Assembly: GCA_023653785.1 (NCBI GenBank)
Contig: JAMKCH010035375.1
Location: 1-64,000, forward strand
Source: Ophioderma brevispina
Lineage: Eukaryota > Echinodermata > Ophiuroidea > Amphilepidida > Ophiodermatidae
DNA: 64,000 bases
Direction: 5' to 3'
Positions 33,041 through 45,768 of this stretch are shown in pieces (the stretch's first letter is position 1; each line of letters begins with the position of its first letter). Below the pieces are notes generated by a model. That model made no database searches. It saw only the letters and a list, made by a program, of their open reading frames with translations, and had not been told where the DNA came from. A program made the translations under genes and the position numbers.

Positions 33041-34015
33041 CCAAGCAAATATTAGCCCTGTAGCTAGCACACATTTGTAACACTCTCAAGTACAGAAGGT
33101 TGAAGTGATTAAATATGTTGACAACTGACCCGGAACCCCCGAAACGTGATTTCTTAATTGCCGCAAGTGTGCCTTAAGGAGCGGGCCAAAACAAAGTTTT
33201 GTACAGGGGGTCAAATTTGTAAATTGATCAATCATGTTGAAAACACACCATGTTATGTTCTACCTAAGTGATTCAAAAAGGTATATTTGTAATTAGGTAC
33301 AGGAGCCTAAAGTTTCAGATTATAGGCGAAAACAGCAAATAAATAATAAGGGTCATTTTCAGATGTACAGGGGTCAATTTCAGTTGTAATAAAGTTGCTC
33401 CGATTTGGGTAAAAAAGTGGTTGCAAATATTGGGTGGATTTCAGGGATTAAAATAGAATAGTTTTTTGACTGTCCCTTAAATGCTTAGTTTCCAATGTAT
33501 GGGGCACAGAAGGTCAAACCATTGCATTCATGGGGCTTGATCTTTGTTTACCCCCTACTTCTTAGCAAGCAGTTGAGACAGACTCAAAACTATCTGTATT
33601 TTATCCTATGAGCTCCGGACCATCATTTGCACCATTTTTTTTTTCCAAATCGATCAATTTTAAAATTTGACCCCTGTACAACTGAAATTTACCGTTTTTA
33701 TGGATTTTTGCTGTTTTAGCCTATAACGCTTAAAACTTTAGGCTGTACTATTACAAACTACCACTTTTTCTGAATCCTTATGGTTTTAGACACATAACAT
33801 GGTGTGCGTTTTTTTGGTTTCAAACATAATTGATCAATTTACAAATTTGACGCCCTGTACAAACTTTGTTGTGGCCCCCTCTCCTAGGCACCACTTTCGG
33901 CACTTAAAATCACGTTTCAGGGGTTCTGTCAGTCTGACAACATATTGAATCACTCACACCTTTGTCTTGAGATGTGTTACAAATGTGTGCTACTCCCGGG
34001 TTAATATGGTTGGCA
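33040..34015. mobile_element. ~1-kb foldback element
   Basis: The left arm (33040-33480) and right arm (33550-34015) are reverse complements around a centre near 33525. Pairs include AGCACACATTTGTAACAC with GTGTTACAAATGTGTGCT, CAAATTTGTAAATTGATCAA with TTGATCAATTTACAAATTTG, and ACACACCATGTTATG with CATAACATGGTGTG. Within each arm a GTACAGGGGTCAA-type motif occurs twice. There is no coding capacity. It is a non-autonomous foldback or large MITE. Confidence 0.85.
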
Positions 34016-36590
34016 GGGAACTCTGGGTCATTCTGACCGATAGCTGTGTTTGGCAATTGTGCCGAAAGTTTAGAAACATTGAACTTTTTATCGATAGAAA
34101 ACAGCCAAATCTCTTCTATTATCAGTAAGCTAATTCAAGGCTTTGTGGCTGAAACAAAGGATGGTATTTATTTTGGCTGTTTTTAAAAGACCGGTCATTC
34201 GTGTGAAATATAGCATGGTTGATGTATAATCTATTAATCTTTTGATTTGAATCGGGATTCGGGCACTTTACTACATTTTTATTTTTTTTTTTTGCATTAC
34301 ATAATTTAAGTACAATTCCTGGAGAATGTTAAGCCCACCCTTTCGTTAGTCACTACTGTAACCTACCTTCCTAGGCACTGCAATCCACGCTAATTCGTTT
34401 TATAGCAGGTCCCATCTCATTCACGCATTATGGTTTAATCATGTATTCTTATAGTTGTATTTAGATTGGTATTTTTTATGTTGGTGAAATAATAATTGAT
34501 TTGTTTGATTCATTATTTTGGGCAAGAATCTCATACGTGCTGAGCGATGGCTTGGCAGCTCTCCTGCTGAAAGGTGATTATCGCATTACCTCATCCGTAA
34601 TTGGATCATGGTGGAGTTTTAAAAACAAGAGGCGGCAACGTGATAGGGTCTTTGTCCATGCGCTAGACAGGTAATTTCGCTGTATAAAATGATTCGTTGC
34701 CCCAGTAATCGGTCAAACAAACAAAGGAATTAAAAACATCATGGCATAATGTGTCCGTTGCAGCTGTGAGCTGACAATGTTTAGACCGATTGCTGGGGAA
34801 CACAAATCCTATTGCGTGGCACTCACTTTACTAATTAAGGCCTTGGCTAACAGCTGTTCAAAGCTATGTCTTTGATTGCTCATTTTCCATGCAGGGGGTT
34901 TGCAGGAATGGTTTGCCTAAATATACCAACGAGCGATTTGGCGTCATATTACAAACCACTGAAGTGTTGCTCAGTCTCAGAATATACTAAGAGGGCGATA
35001 GTCCCAATATTTCTCCATTGTCCATTTTTCCGAAATGGTCCTATTATAGGCACCGGGGTTCTCTTGTATACGCGATTTTACGGTATTTCAGACTGGTTAT
35101 GTTTCTTTTCAAATTTCAAAACCGACTCATCAATCAACAACAACACACAATTCACAATGCGATAACGAAATATATCTATAATAATTAAAACTCGCATACT
35201 TTTGCGTGAATTATTGTTCCGCGTTAGTGTCTTATAATATATGTGAACCGATTTGACAAAGATTTTTTTTCTGATCGACTGTGATTGGAGACTACCGTTG
35301 GAAAGTGAATACTGAGTTGAAAGTCCGCCATGGAGAGGATTAAAAATGGCAAAGTGTATCAGAATTTCAAAGTGACCATGACATGTGAATTTGTCACGTC
35401 ACAGAGGAACAAACTAGTTATTAAACTTATTGACAAACATTGGTATCCCAAGCATAGCCTAACTACCGTAAGTAGATGATTTAATAATTTACAAAAACTA
35501 AAGCAATATGAGCAAGATGCCATTAAAAAGCATACGACATCCATTAGTGTTTTATTGGTTCCAGAAAAATCAAAAATGATTTTTTTTGACGGCTCGTCCA
35601 CCCGAGAATGCCAATACATCGTCCTTTTACAGCCTTCATTGCTGTTTTTTTTTTCGAACAAATTTTTTTTTTTTTTTTTTTTTTTTAAACACCAAAATTT
35701 ACAATAAAAAAGCTCTGTATACCCCTTCCCCCTCTCCCTCTCGACCCCCACCCCGGACACCGTGCAAACGTTGCGATTTCGGACAATTGACATTCGATTA
35801 AGGATCTTTTGGGCAGTTCAGAAATAGATTCAATTTTTTTAATTGTAAAAAAAAAAAGATACATTTTCGTCTTCATTTGCATTGTGCATCTCTTTCTAAA
35901 TCTGAGCAGATTTTGAAATTATAGAGCATAAGTACCCAGTCGCATATTTTTGTCTGCATGGGAATTGCGTAAAAATTGAATCTTGCTCACACTTGTAAAT
36001 TATATCCGAAGGCTCCATTACACGAATACAAACGGCCAGAAAAACACGGCTATCAATATCCATGTTATTAACCACCCATTGATTCATAAAAACCACGCTT
36101 GAAGCTGCACAACTAAAGCGGACGTGCGCAAATGATGCCGATTTCAATGGACGATAAGCCGCTATTCAACCAAACCATGCCAATTAGCGTCCCATTCATT
36201 CCCATGTACGCTGCGAAAAAACATCTTCTTGTCGTCATATTATTTTTAAGTAGACAAAAACCTGGAGATATACATACCATACCGAGGTAAGACTAGTGTA
36301 TCTCTCTGTATATGATTGAAGTAGGCAGTCGCAAAGGAGTCTGTTATTGAATGGAGGCTAATAGGCTTATCGGATATACATCGACAGATTATAACATGCG
36401 GCAGTTTTCCCTTTTCTTCACTGTACTTTCGTTTAATCAACTGACTTATTCTAAACGGAATAAAATAAAAAAGAAATAAAACTGCACGCAAACCACTGCA
36501 AAGCCCGTTCAGGGCGGCGCAAGCTATGCGCAGGTGCGGCCGATCGCGCCAAAACTTTTGAGAAGAAGACACAAAAAGAGCGAGAGAAAG
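34016..36590. other. Intergenic DNA, no gene recognised
   Basis: Contains a dispersed-repeat piece at 35035-35090 (see 27165-27215), a long T homopolymer (about 35665-35686) and an A run near 35848-35858. Plus frame 34866-35165 and minus frame 35359-35793 show no recognisable motif; the latter is driven by the homopolymer. Confidence 0.4.
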
Positions 36591-36940
36591 GGGCCCAATT
36601 ACAGCGCGCGCAGATCCAGATCGGATCCAGATCGGAGCCAGATCTCGTATCCAGTATGCGTCTACACGGCCAACGGCCAAACTGATCAGATCTGCACGCG
36701 TTACATAGTGTGTAAACGCTTGGTTCGTGTCGCTGCACTTTAATCGCGTCCTTTTAGGTTACGCGTAAAGTATTCCTCCATCACCAGGTTGCGTAGCATA
36801 CGTACACTTTACCCTTCGAAAGGTCGCCGTACTTTAGCACTCATGCGCCGTGTAGAGTTCTATAAACGGTCTCCGTGATCTGGATCTCGGAGAAGAAACG
36901 GATCCGATCTGGATTCTGCGCTGCGTGTAGATTGCCAAGA
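36590..36940. mobile_element. GC-rich inverted repeat, GCGCAGATCCAGATCGGATC
   Basis: GCGCAGATCCAGATCGGATC near 36607 is answered by GGATCCGATCTGGATTCTGC near 36900. Flanking parts (GGGCCCAATTACAGCGC and GTGTAGATTGCC, ACACGGCC and GCCGTGTAGAG) pair roughly. MITE-like and non-coding. The arginine-rich frames seen on both strands are artefacts. Confidence 0.55.
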
Positions 36941-38600
36941 GGGAGAAGAAAGAGAGAAAGGAGCAGAGAAGCAAAAGAGGAGGGATAGCAAAAGAAGTGA
37001 GAGATGGAGAGATAGAGGAGAGAAAGAGGGGAGGACCGGCAGAAAACGTGCGAAAGGTGCAATTGAAAGTTCGATGTTCTTAAAGGGGGGGTATGGGGTG
37101 AATATGATAAAAAATGTTCAATCCAGAAAATGAGATAATGCAATGGAAATTGTGTAGACGTAATCTACAAAATGATTTTTTATTCGATCGCAAATCGGAC
37201 ATTCGGTCCCGAGATATGCTGACAAAGTCAAGTAGTGTCACGCGCAAATTTGCCAAAAATGATCATCTCCTATATTTTTAATGTGAAAAATTTCAAGGGG
37301 TTATATTTAAGATATTTTACAAAGATATGATTGATGAACTATTAACACATTCATTTTGCTAAAAAATCCCAGATTTGATGTTGTAAAATTTTCTTAATAA
37401 TTTAAAGTTAGTAAAATGTTCCATGGGTAAGGTGATTTTTATGTTTGTATTGTTTTCTCACACTCGAATTTAAGAAAATCATTTTAAAAATATAATGTAC
37501 AGCGACAATGGATGCACCTATTCGTGATTCTTAATTTCATAATATGATAATTCAGTATAAAATGAAATTTAAAAAAATTCCATATTCACATTCAAAAAAG
37601 CGACCGCAATTTTTGTCTAAAGTTTCGAGGCCTATAACTAGTTTCGTTAAAATACGAAAAATCCAAGGAACGAACGTCAACTAGAAAACGCTACATGATA
37701 GAACATGAAATGGCACACAGATTAGCACATATAGGCCGAGGAACCATGAAGGACCGATTTCCAAAAATTGGTTCCAAATTCAAATACGCCATGGAAATTA
37801 TGCGATTTGGTCGATTGCCGGTTGCATGGCAACTGTATTAAAAATCCGGCTTCATGGTTAACTCCGTATTTACCTCTGCATATGTCACCCAGTTTCGTCC
37901 CAGTAGCTGTTTAGTTATTTAGTTACATCGTTCTATGTGTTTAGACAAATCAGAGGCCTTACGGGGTACCATGGCAACCAGAGAAAAATTTTCATGGATT
38001 TTAAAACTTGTGACATGGGCTAAATATGATATAAAAATGTATATACCACTATTTAGGAAAATAAGAAAAATATTCAAAGTTCACTCTTCAGACCCCATAA
38101 CCCCCCCCTTAAATAAGTATGGGTATTCAAAAATGAGGTATATCAATGGCGGATCCGAAGGAGCCATTGTATTCCCCAACTCGCCGAAATAAGTCAATGC
38201 GACAATGACACTTAGCCTACGTTATACTTTATACGGAAAAATCTTTGTAACCCATAAAATTTCAAATTTTTCGCGCTTACGCGCGCGTTAAAGTGCACCA
38301 AGAGATTCACATAAGAGGTATCCCCGTAAAATATGAAAATTCTGATTTATGACACCATTGTAAAGCTTTCTATAAAATGGAAAAAGAGGAGAATCATTTT
38401 CTTTGGTACAAATTGTAATTTCGAATTGACTATGTTTTACAGCCTACGTTTTACATTGACATTAAGCAAATAAAATCCACCCTTTGTTTTCACTTTCAAA
38501 GGCATTGTGTAGCCAAATACCAGGTAGATATATTGGGGTTTATCTATTATTAAATCACTAATGTAACCCAATAATGGATGCCCCAAAATCTTTCTATGCA
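36941..38600. other. Intergenic DNA, no gene recognised
   Basis: Purine-rich GAGAGA/AAGAGG stretch at 36940-37040, otherwise AT-rich. An 85-codon plus frame at 37935-38192 shows no motif. Nothing further is recognised. Confidence 0.35.
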
Positions 38601-38639
38601 CCATAAGGAGTTATAGACTTGATTTTAGTGCAGGGCCTA

Positions 38640-41600
38640 TCTTGGGTTGTTTCAGGTAGGATTTAAAAGGGGGTACATCTGGGACTCTTTCGAGCATTAT
38701 ATAGGGGGACAACTTGCATAATTTCAAATTGTAAAAATTTGCATGAGAAAATGTGTGTGGAAAACGAAATTGCAAGGTTTCGAGCTCCGCACGGCACACC
38801 TCGGTCGCTTTATATAGGAACTCTCACGAGTACGTTTACATGTAACATGATTAATACCAAAAAGAAATAAATATATTTATTTTTTTTATTTTTTTTATTT
38901 TTGTTATAAAATGTGTAATATTACAAATTTTCAAAATGTGTCAATCAAATTTGCATGAGAAAATGCGTTTGGAAAGCTAAACATTGCATGGGTTCGCGCT
39001 TCGCGCGGGAGGGGGACACCACTACCACACCCCTCGCGTCGCATTATGATATATGAACTCTCCATGACATTTACCACGAGAGCCCCTCTAGAAACACAAT
39101 TTTCCGGACCCTTATTAGGGACGCACATTAGACTTCAAGGGGTGGGAGGGGGTGGAAGCTTTTATAAAAAAAAAAATCACCCACCATACGATCAAAAAAA
39201 AAATCCAAAACCTTTCCCCACTTTCCAGTAAAAAAAAAATACCTTAAACCTTATAAGAGGGTAAAAAAAAACTTGCCTGTGGAAACAGAAAACAAAATTG
39301 CCTTGTTACTTTACATTGGAAATACTCTATACCATAAAATTGGACAAATGCGGTTTTTTAAAAATAATTACAGGACCTTTAGTGTAGGGACTTCTCCAGA
39401 TTTGAGAAAATGACGACAAATTGTCCGAACGTGCGACCAATCTTGTATACTACCTTAGATGCAATGAACGGCCCGTGCACCAACTTTAAAAGTGTTTCAT
39501 TAAAAAGAGCCTTACACCAGTTATCTTTTTTTCAGATTCTTTCCAACGTAGGCTATATTTATACTATTTTTATAAGTTTTTAACTTGCAATTTTAAATTG
39601 GTCTATACTATTATTTAGTAGAAAGTATTGCCTTGGAAAACTAAAGTTTCGCACGCACACCCGCATCGCTTACCGGGCACATTGCTGCATTGCGGCCATT
39701 AGTTTACAGGCAAACTAAACCATTTGATTTTGTTTTGCAAAACCGGTTGGTCATGCATTATAAAATAATAATTATTGTTACCATTCAAAAATTTGCATGG
39801 AGAAAAGGTGATTGGAAGTGAACATTGCAAGGGTTAACAAAAAATACTGCAATACTTTGTTCTCATTTTAAAAAAATGGTACACATTTCCTATATTTGCC
39901 TCCAATGGTATTCTCAAAACTAATATCGTACGTCGGAAATATTTAAACGGAAAAAGTTATATTTTTTTCACCTAAAATTGAAAGTAGGGGTGTGCCTATG
40001 GAGAAAAGTTAACTAGTTAACATTAACAAATTGATAGAAATTATTTTTCCCCCTTGTGGTGGTTTCTGTCCCATTATTTGCTTTTGTCATATATAACAAA
40101 TGTTAACCCATCAACTATATTTTACTTTTAAAAACCGTTGATCATACACCAATAAGCATTATTTCAATTGTTTCTACAATTTGCATGGGAAAAAGCGTTT
40201 GGGAAGCGAACATGCAAGGGTTCCGCGCTTTGCGCGAGGGGGGTCACCCCCTCTCGCACCCACCCAGACAGCTTATATACAACAACTTCCATGAATAGCT
40301 TATGTTAGTTCAAACAATTTTCAACCATCAACTTCTATTTTAACTTTTATATAAAACGTGATCATTACTTACAGAGTGGTCAAAAAGGTTTAACTTTTTT
40401 GTATTAAAAAACCATTCACTTTATTAATTTTTACTTTATATATAAAAACGTTGATCATACTTCAGGTGGTCCAAAAAGGTTTACACTTTTTTGTCTTAAA
40501 ATTTCTCAAAAGTTGGTGGACATATCAAAATCGTTTGAAAATATTTATTCCTATACCAGATCTTGTTAGAACTGGAACATGACGTTGAAACAAGAGTCAA
40601 AACAAATTGTTGGTGGTGTGTTGAGACAAATAGCTGGCAAAAACCACTTTGCACACAGTAAGTATGGGGGAAATCGTGGTAACAATAATCAAATAATGCG
40701 TGAACTGTAGCCTACTCAAGTAACAAACTAATGACCACCCTTCAAGTTTGGTGGGGGTGTGTTTACCTTTTGAAATGAATGAGAGAATATTTCATTTCAT
40801 TGAAATGGACAAAGAGCGACACTTGAATTAGTCACTTGAATACACTTTCGAAAATTAATGTCCCTTTACAACTGAAGTAAGTTGTTTTCCTTGGAGAGAA
40901 GTTTAAAATTAGAAGGGACTTGCTTCTTTTCTTTGTCAATCACTTTGAAAGGCCTTGTAGCTCAGTGTTTAACTCTAAAAAAAGGCAATTTACAACTGAG
41001 GAAAGTTTTTTTTACAGAAGAGTTAATAAATACCAAGTCCCATGAAGGGTTTTTTGGCCCACCGGGGGGGTTTGTATCAATGTTTGAAGTGTTAATCAAT
41101 CTTTGCTATAATGACGCCAAATAAGTGCACATATTAGGACTGACGTGGCAGTATAGTGTGCAAAGTGTGTTTTTCACCTTTTTTCTTCACGATGGCGGCC
41201 ATTTTGTCATTTCAGCTTTGTTCAACGCCTTTTACCATCCAACAAGATATTGTCGTTAATAAATAATCCTTCTAAGTAAATTGAGATATATGTCTAGCCG
41301 CAGTTGAGAAATTTGCAAAGAAAAATGTAAACTTTTTGGACCACTGATAAGCATAAAAAGCAGTATATTAAATACATGCAACATGTGAACATTACAAAGA
41401 TCACGTTTCTATCGCAAAATGCATGCGGAAAGTGTTGGATAAGCGATATTTGCAAAGGTTCCGCGCTTTGCGCGGGAGGGGAATACCCCCTCCCGCAACC
41501 CACCCCGCGGACAGCTGAAGTATATAGGAACTCTTGAAATTTTAGGCTTAATCAGACAAAACTAACTATCATATTTTTATATATTTTATATATATTTTAT

Positions 41601-42380
41601 TTTACTTTTTTAAAACCTTTGATCATACCTGAAGAAAACATTATTTCAAATTGTTGATCAAATTTGAATGGGGAAATGTTTTTTTTGGAAAGCGAAACAT
41701 TGGCAAGGGTGCCGCGCTTCGCGCAGGAGGATGGAACCGTATGGTCCTGTAGCATAAATTTCGGGCCAAAATCTATAGAAGTAAGGACTGCACACCGTCT
41801 ATACCGTGCGCTCTGTACGGTGTTACACGGACACTCATTAGCCGCCGCATAGCGTAAAAATCCCGGGGGGGGGGGATGGGGGATGAGATCCCCCCCCCCC
41901 CCAAATTTTGATGAGGGGGGGATGGCCAATACGATGCCAATGTTGATGCGCCCGTTCATGCGTTTTGACCAAAAAATAAACTAATAGTTTTACCATTTGT
42001 TTAAAAATGGTAAATTTCCGGACGCGCGCTTCAGCGTAGAAGTCAGGAACTGCCACCGTATTACCGTGCGCCTCTGTACCGGTGCTAAAGGACACTAATT
42101 AGCCCGCCGCATTAGGCGTAAATACGGGGGGGGGGGGATGGGGGGATATATTCCCACCCCAATTTTTGATGAGGGGGGATGTCAATGACGATCATCCCCC
42201 CCAATGTTGATGCCACGTCATGCGTTTTTTTGACCAAAAAAACCTAATATTTTACCATTTTAGTTTAAAATGGTAAATTTCCGCGCGCTTCGCGCGCATT
42301 TTGTTCTAATTACAATCAAATTTAACGATTTTAGCCTCTAAAATGGCAAATTTTTTTGCGCGCTTCGCGCGCACATGTGC
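38640..42380. repeat. Field of diverged repeats with CCGCGCTTCGCGCGG palindrome
   Basis: The block TTGCATGGGAAAA-GCGTTTGG-AAGCGAACATTGCAAGGG, then CCGCGCTTCGCGCGG and a GGGGG..CCCCC stretch, then ATATAGGAACTCT, recurs near 38740, 38950, 39790, 40185, 41425 and 41665. Isolated GCGCGCTTCGCGCGC palindromes lie at 42283-42298 and 42358-42373. AACGTTGATCATAC-type AT stretches separate them. A direct duplication lies at 40345-40500. It looks like repeated insertion or expansion of one non-coding element. Confidence 0.65.
41775..42300. repeat. Tandem duplication, ~260 bp, with G/C homopolymers
   Basis: GAAGTAAGGACTGCACACCG, CTCTGTACGGTG and GACACTCATTAGCCGCCGC at 41778-41850 recur as GAAGTCAGGAACTGCCACCG, CTCTGTACCGGTG and GACACTAATTAGCCCGCCGC at 42039-42115. 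Each is followed by a long G run, a C run, ATTTTACCATTT and AAAATGGTAAATTTCCG. Confidence 0.75.
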
Positions 42381-42860
42381 TAGTAATGGATCTTTTCTGT
42401 AAACCCTGTTTCATTCAAAACTTTCATCAACCCCATCCCCCCAATTTCAAAAAGAAATCTACGGCCACGAGCCCGCCGCAACCACTTTCAATTTGCTTCG
42501 CCGCGCCGGCGCTGCGTTTAAGGTGGATGGTCCATGCGCCCCTACGCGCTCAATTTGATCTTGTCCCAACGGACTGTTTTGTATGCGCCACTTCTTGGAT
42601 TCAACGCAAGCGTCTAGGTAATTTTGTCCAGATGTAGCGTACTATTTGCGCCACTTTCATTTACGCGTAAAGCTAAGAACAAAAGTAAGCTGCGTTTGTT
42701 ATGTAATATTATTACACCTCATGAATATTCATGAACAAAATCATGTTATATCATTGGTTGATTCCTATTACGCGTGCATTTCCCTAGTTAAATAAGATGG
42801 AATGGACTGTTTCCTCCCTACACCTCGCCCCCCCAAAGTCACAGTGAGGTGTAATAAAAC

Positions 42861-43018
42861 AATACTACATGGTTTATATCGGGAAATGGGGCACAATATT
42901 TTCCCTTGGTACTGGCTACGGGCCTATCAACCCCTCACCCTTCGGGTTCGGGGTGATAGGCCCGTAGCCAGTACCGTCGGGAAAATAGGGTGCCCTATTT
43001 CCCTCTACCATGTAGTAT
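42861..43018. mobile_element. Long hairpin MITE around TTCGGGTTCGGGG
   Basis: AATACTACATGG, GGGAAATGGGGCAC, ATTTTCCC, GGTACTGGCTACGGGCCTAT and CACCC pair with GGGTG, ATAGGCCCGTAGCCAGTACC, GGGAAAAT, GGGTGCCCTATTTCCC and CCATGTAGTATT. Arms of about 70-75 bp leave a loop of only a few bases. No coding capacity. Confidence 0.85.
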
Positions 43019-45540
43019 TTGTATACTGTATAGGCTTAGACGTGTCCCAGACCCACCCTAATCTAAACGTGTCTGTGTGCATACTTTCAAAACATTTTCA
43101 TTTACACTGTACGGCTCACCTATATGGTACATCATGAAAATGTAACAATGCATAGGGAGGTCATGATCTTAATATTTCAATATTGTCAAATTCTCCAATG
43201 ATTCTGTTCTTCCAAACACCGCCTGTACAAGCTAGCATAGTCTAGTGTCAATGTCAATCTGTGCCTTCTGTTAGCTTCATCTACTCACTGCCTGTGGGAC
43301 ATCATGCAAATGATATCATAGGCCTATAGGGGGGTGATCTGATCACTGACATGACCTAATGCGCACCCCTCCCCCATCGAAATGAAATGATGACCCCTCT
43401 TACAGTAAATGATATTTGCGGCATCCATCTAAGGTAAGAGAAAGAATGAAATTATCGTTTTAATTTTGAAAAGGAGAAATTATAAGAACTAGAATAAACA
43501 GATAGATATATGGCATATAGCAAAATGAAAATCTACGAAACGGGAAAGTGTTCTTCAAAATTTTATTATGCGTGTTTTTTTAAAGGCATAATGAACTACG
43601 GAATGCGAGTGCGAAGTTTTCTCTAAAATTATTTTAAAATAATAACAAATAAAGAAGACAAAGAGAAAGGAAGAAAAGGAAACAGAATTCAAAAGATTGT
43701 TAAAAATAAACGTTTTTAATTATGTAACCGTAGGCCAATGCACTTTAAAAATTCAAATTCTCACGAACGTGTGTTGTTTTGAAGCTACGAGAATAACATA
43801 TAAGAGAACCTGTATAGCTTGCTTGAATTATATCAGATAGTAACTTGTAACATCGACAAAGTTTGAAATTTTGCGTAACCCTTTGGAGCCCTTTTGGTAC
43901 GTTGGTCGCGCGACAGGTTACACGCTGTCTCCAGTGCGTAGTATATACGACGCATTGCACACCGTAATGTCGCAATGTTATTTTGAATCACAAAAAAAAA
44001 CGTGTTTCTTTTTTAAATAACAGAAAAAGTAGAACCGTGACCCCTAATTTTTTTCTTTAGTAATCGAAAGATTTTATAAATGCGCAACTTTTATCAAATT
44101 TTCAAAAAAAGTTATCGAGCCGATTTTTTGTAACAATTCAAAAGATGTATCAAAAAAGTGAATTTTCCATAGACTTGTGTAACAAATTTGGCAAAAAAGC
44201 TTAAAAACAGTCTTTTGGATGACGTGTTTCTCAAAAACTAGTACCGTGACCCCATTTTTTTTATTTTTGATATTTGATTCATATCTATGAAGCATGTTTA
44301 CACGAAATTTTGGGGAAAAGTTAGTAGATTCTATCATAGACCATCCACCTTAACTGCCAAGCCCGAGTTTAACTTATTTTGCAGCGCCGCAATGCAGTAT
44401 CTTGGGTAGAGACTGCAATTCAGGTACTGCAGCAACGCAGATGCAGCTTGGCTAAATTGCCTTTCCATAGACCCTGTAAACTACTCCGTCGGGCACCGCG
44501 GCCTCTGGGCGCCAACCCCTTAAATATTTACTAGAAATATCCGATAGAATTGGATTGTGTTTTAATTTATATTTGTGAGTAGGAGGGTAGCAGCGGGTTT
44601 ATCATAGCTCCTGAGAACAATTATAGTACAGTTTGAAAATGCTCAGATTAAAGTCCAAGTGAAAATTGTTCCACCAGCGCTGAGGGGTGTTACTAACGAA
44701 ATAAAAATGCTGTAAAACAACACGGAAAATCGGTTTTTACTGTATATTTCTACATAAAACTGTAAAATGTTACAGGTATGTATACCTTTTTTCAAATCTA
44801 CATTTGGGCAATGCAGGTTTACAAAGTTGGGTGGTCGTCAGTTTATTATATATACATTCTCACCTCTGTCAATAACTCACCAAATATACATATGTTTTTT
44901 AAACATTTATTTGAATTTTCCCCAACATACGTATTTTACCATGGATGGAAGGCAATACTGTAAAGTTTGCATTCTTACATGCAGGTTTACCGCATTTTGG
45001 TTAACCAATAAAGGTGAGGCACAAATGTGACTTTTGCCGCTAAAGGTTATGTGTATGGAGAACATTTTTTTCACTGCTTGTTTCTATAATGTTGTATTTT
45101 TGTCTATTTTCTTTAGTTGTTTTCTTTCATGGGATGCTGAGAATATCATTTTTAAACAACACGTGGCGTGTAAATGCGGTAAAATCACAGCCGAATTAGC
45201 AATTTAATTGAAACCAATTATCCTCCGAAATTTGAAAGAGATTAAATTGATTCACAATCCTTGCACAAGCGATTTTTATGTGTTACAGTGTGATCTCCAG
45301 CAAAATTAAACCAAATTATGGCTTCGAGGAATTATTTGGCGTTTGCTATCACACCTCGCATAATTGTTTTCCTGTGATTTAGAGCATTTTTTTCATATAC
45401 CTAACTGGCATCAACAGTCACACTCCCAATATTGAAAAATATAATTTCAATCAACACACTAGGATGTAGTTACAGTCAGGTTGGAATGTTAAATTTAAAA
45501 GTCCTAATTAAGACTAATTAAACCGTGGGTCTCTTTTTAA
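43019..45540. other. Intergenic DNA, no gene recognised
   Basis: A MITE arm (GCATAGTCTAGTGTCAATGTC) lies near 43236. A loose direct duplication around ACCGTGACCCC occurs at 44034 and 44242. ACTGTAAAATGTTACAGG-type motifs occur at 44700-45000, similar to 1020-1300. Small frames have no recognisable motif. Confidence 0.4.
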
Positions 45541-45546
45541 TTTATA

Positions 45547-45685
45547 CAGTACTATAGCGGGCATCCATTCTGCCAAAATAGGGTAAACAACTTTTGCAGG
45601 TTTAAACCAACATACTTTTACCAGTCGTTTTGCATTAAATTTTTTACCGTATTTTGCTGCAGAAAGAATGCCCGTATAATAACTG
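45547..45685. mobile_element. 139-bp MITE with TA target duplication
   Basis: Starts CAGTACTATAGCGGGCATCC and ends GAATGCCCGTATAATAACTG, an inverted terminal repeat of about 45 bp including TTCTGC..AAAATA and TATTTTGCTGCAGAA. TA lies at both sides (45545-45546, 45686-45687). The TA duplication and CAGT terminus fit a Tc1/mariner-type non-autonomous element. Confidence 0.75.
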
Positions 45686-45754
45686 TAATATGTAGGGCCT
45701 ACATATTTTTACAACTGACATCTCGTAAAAAGTTAACTTACAGAAAATTATCAT

Positions 45755-45768
45755 AAATGACGTCATTT
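45755..45768. promoter_or_regulatory. Perfect CRE-type palindrome AAATGACGTCATTT
   Basis: A 14-bp perfect palindrome containing the full cAMP-response-element core TGACGTCA. No promoter or gene is visible near it, so a binding role is only possible. Confidence 0.3.

Noticed and set aside
35359..35793. 144-codon minus frame
   Set aside because: Contains a homopolymer-encoded poly-lysine run and no domain.
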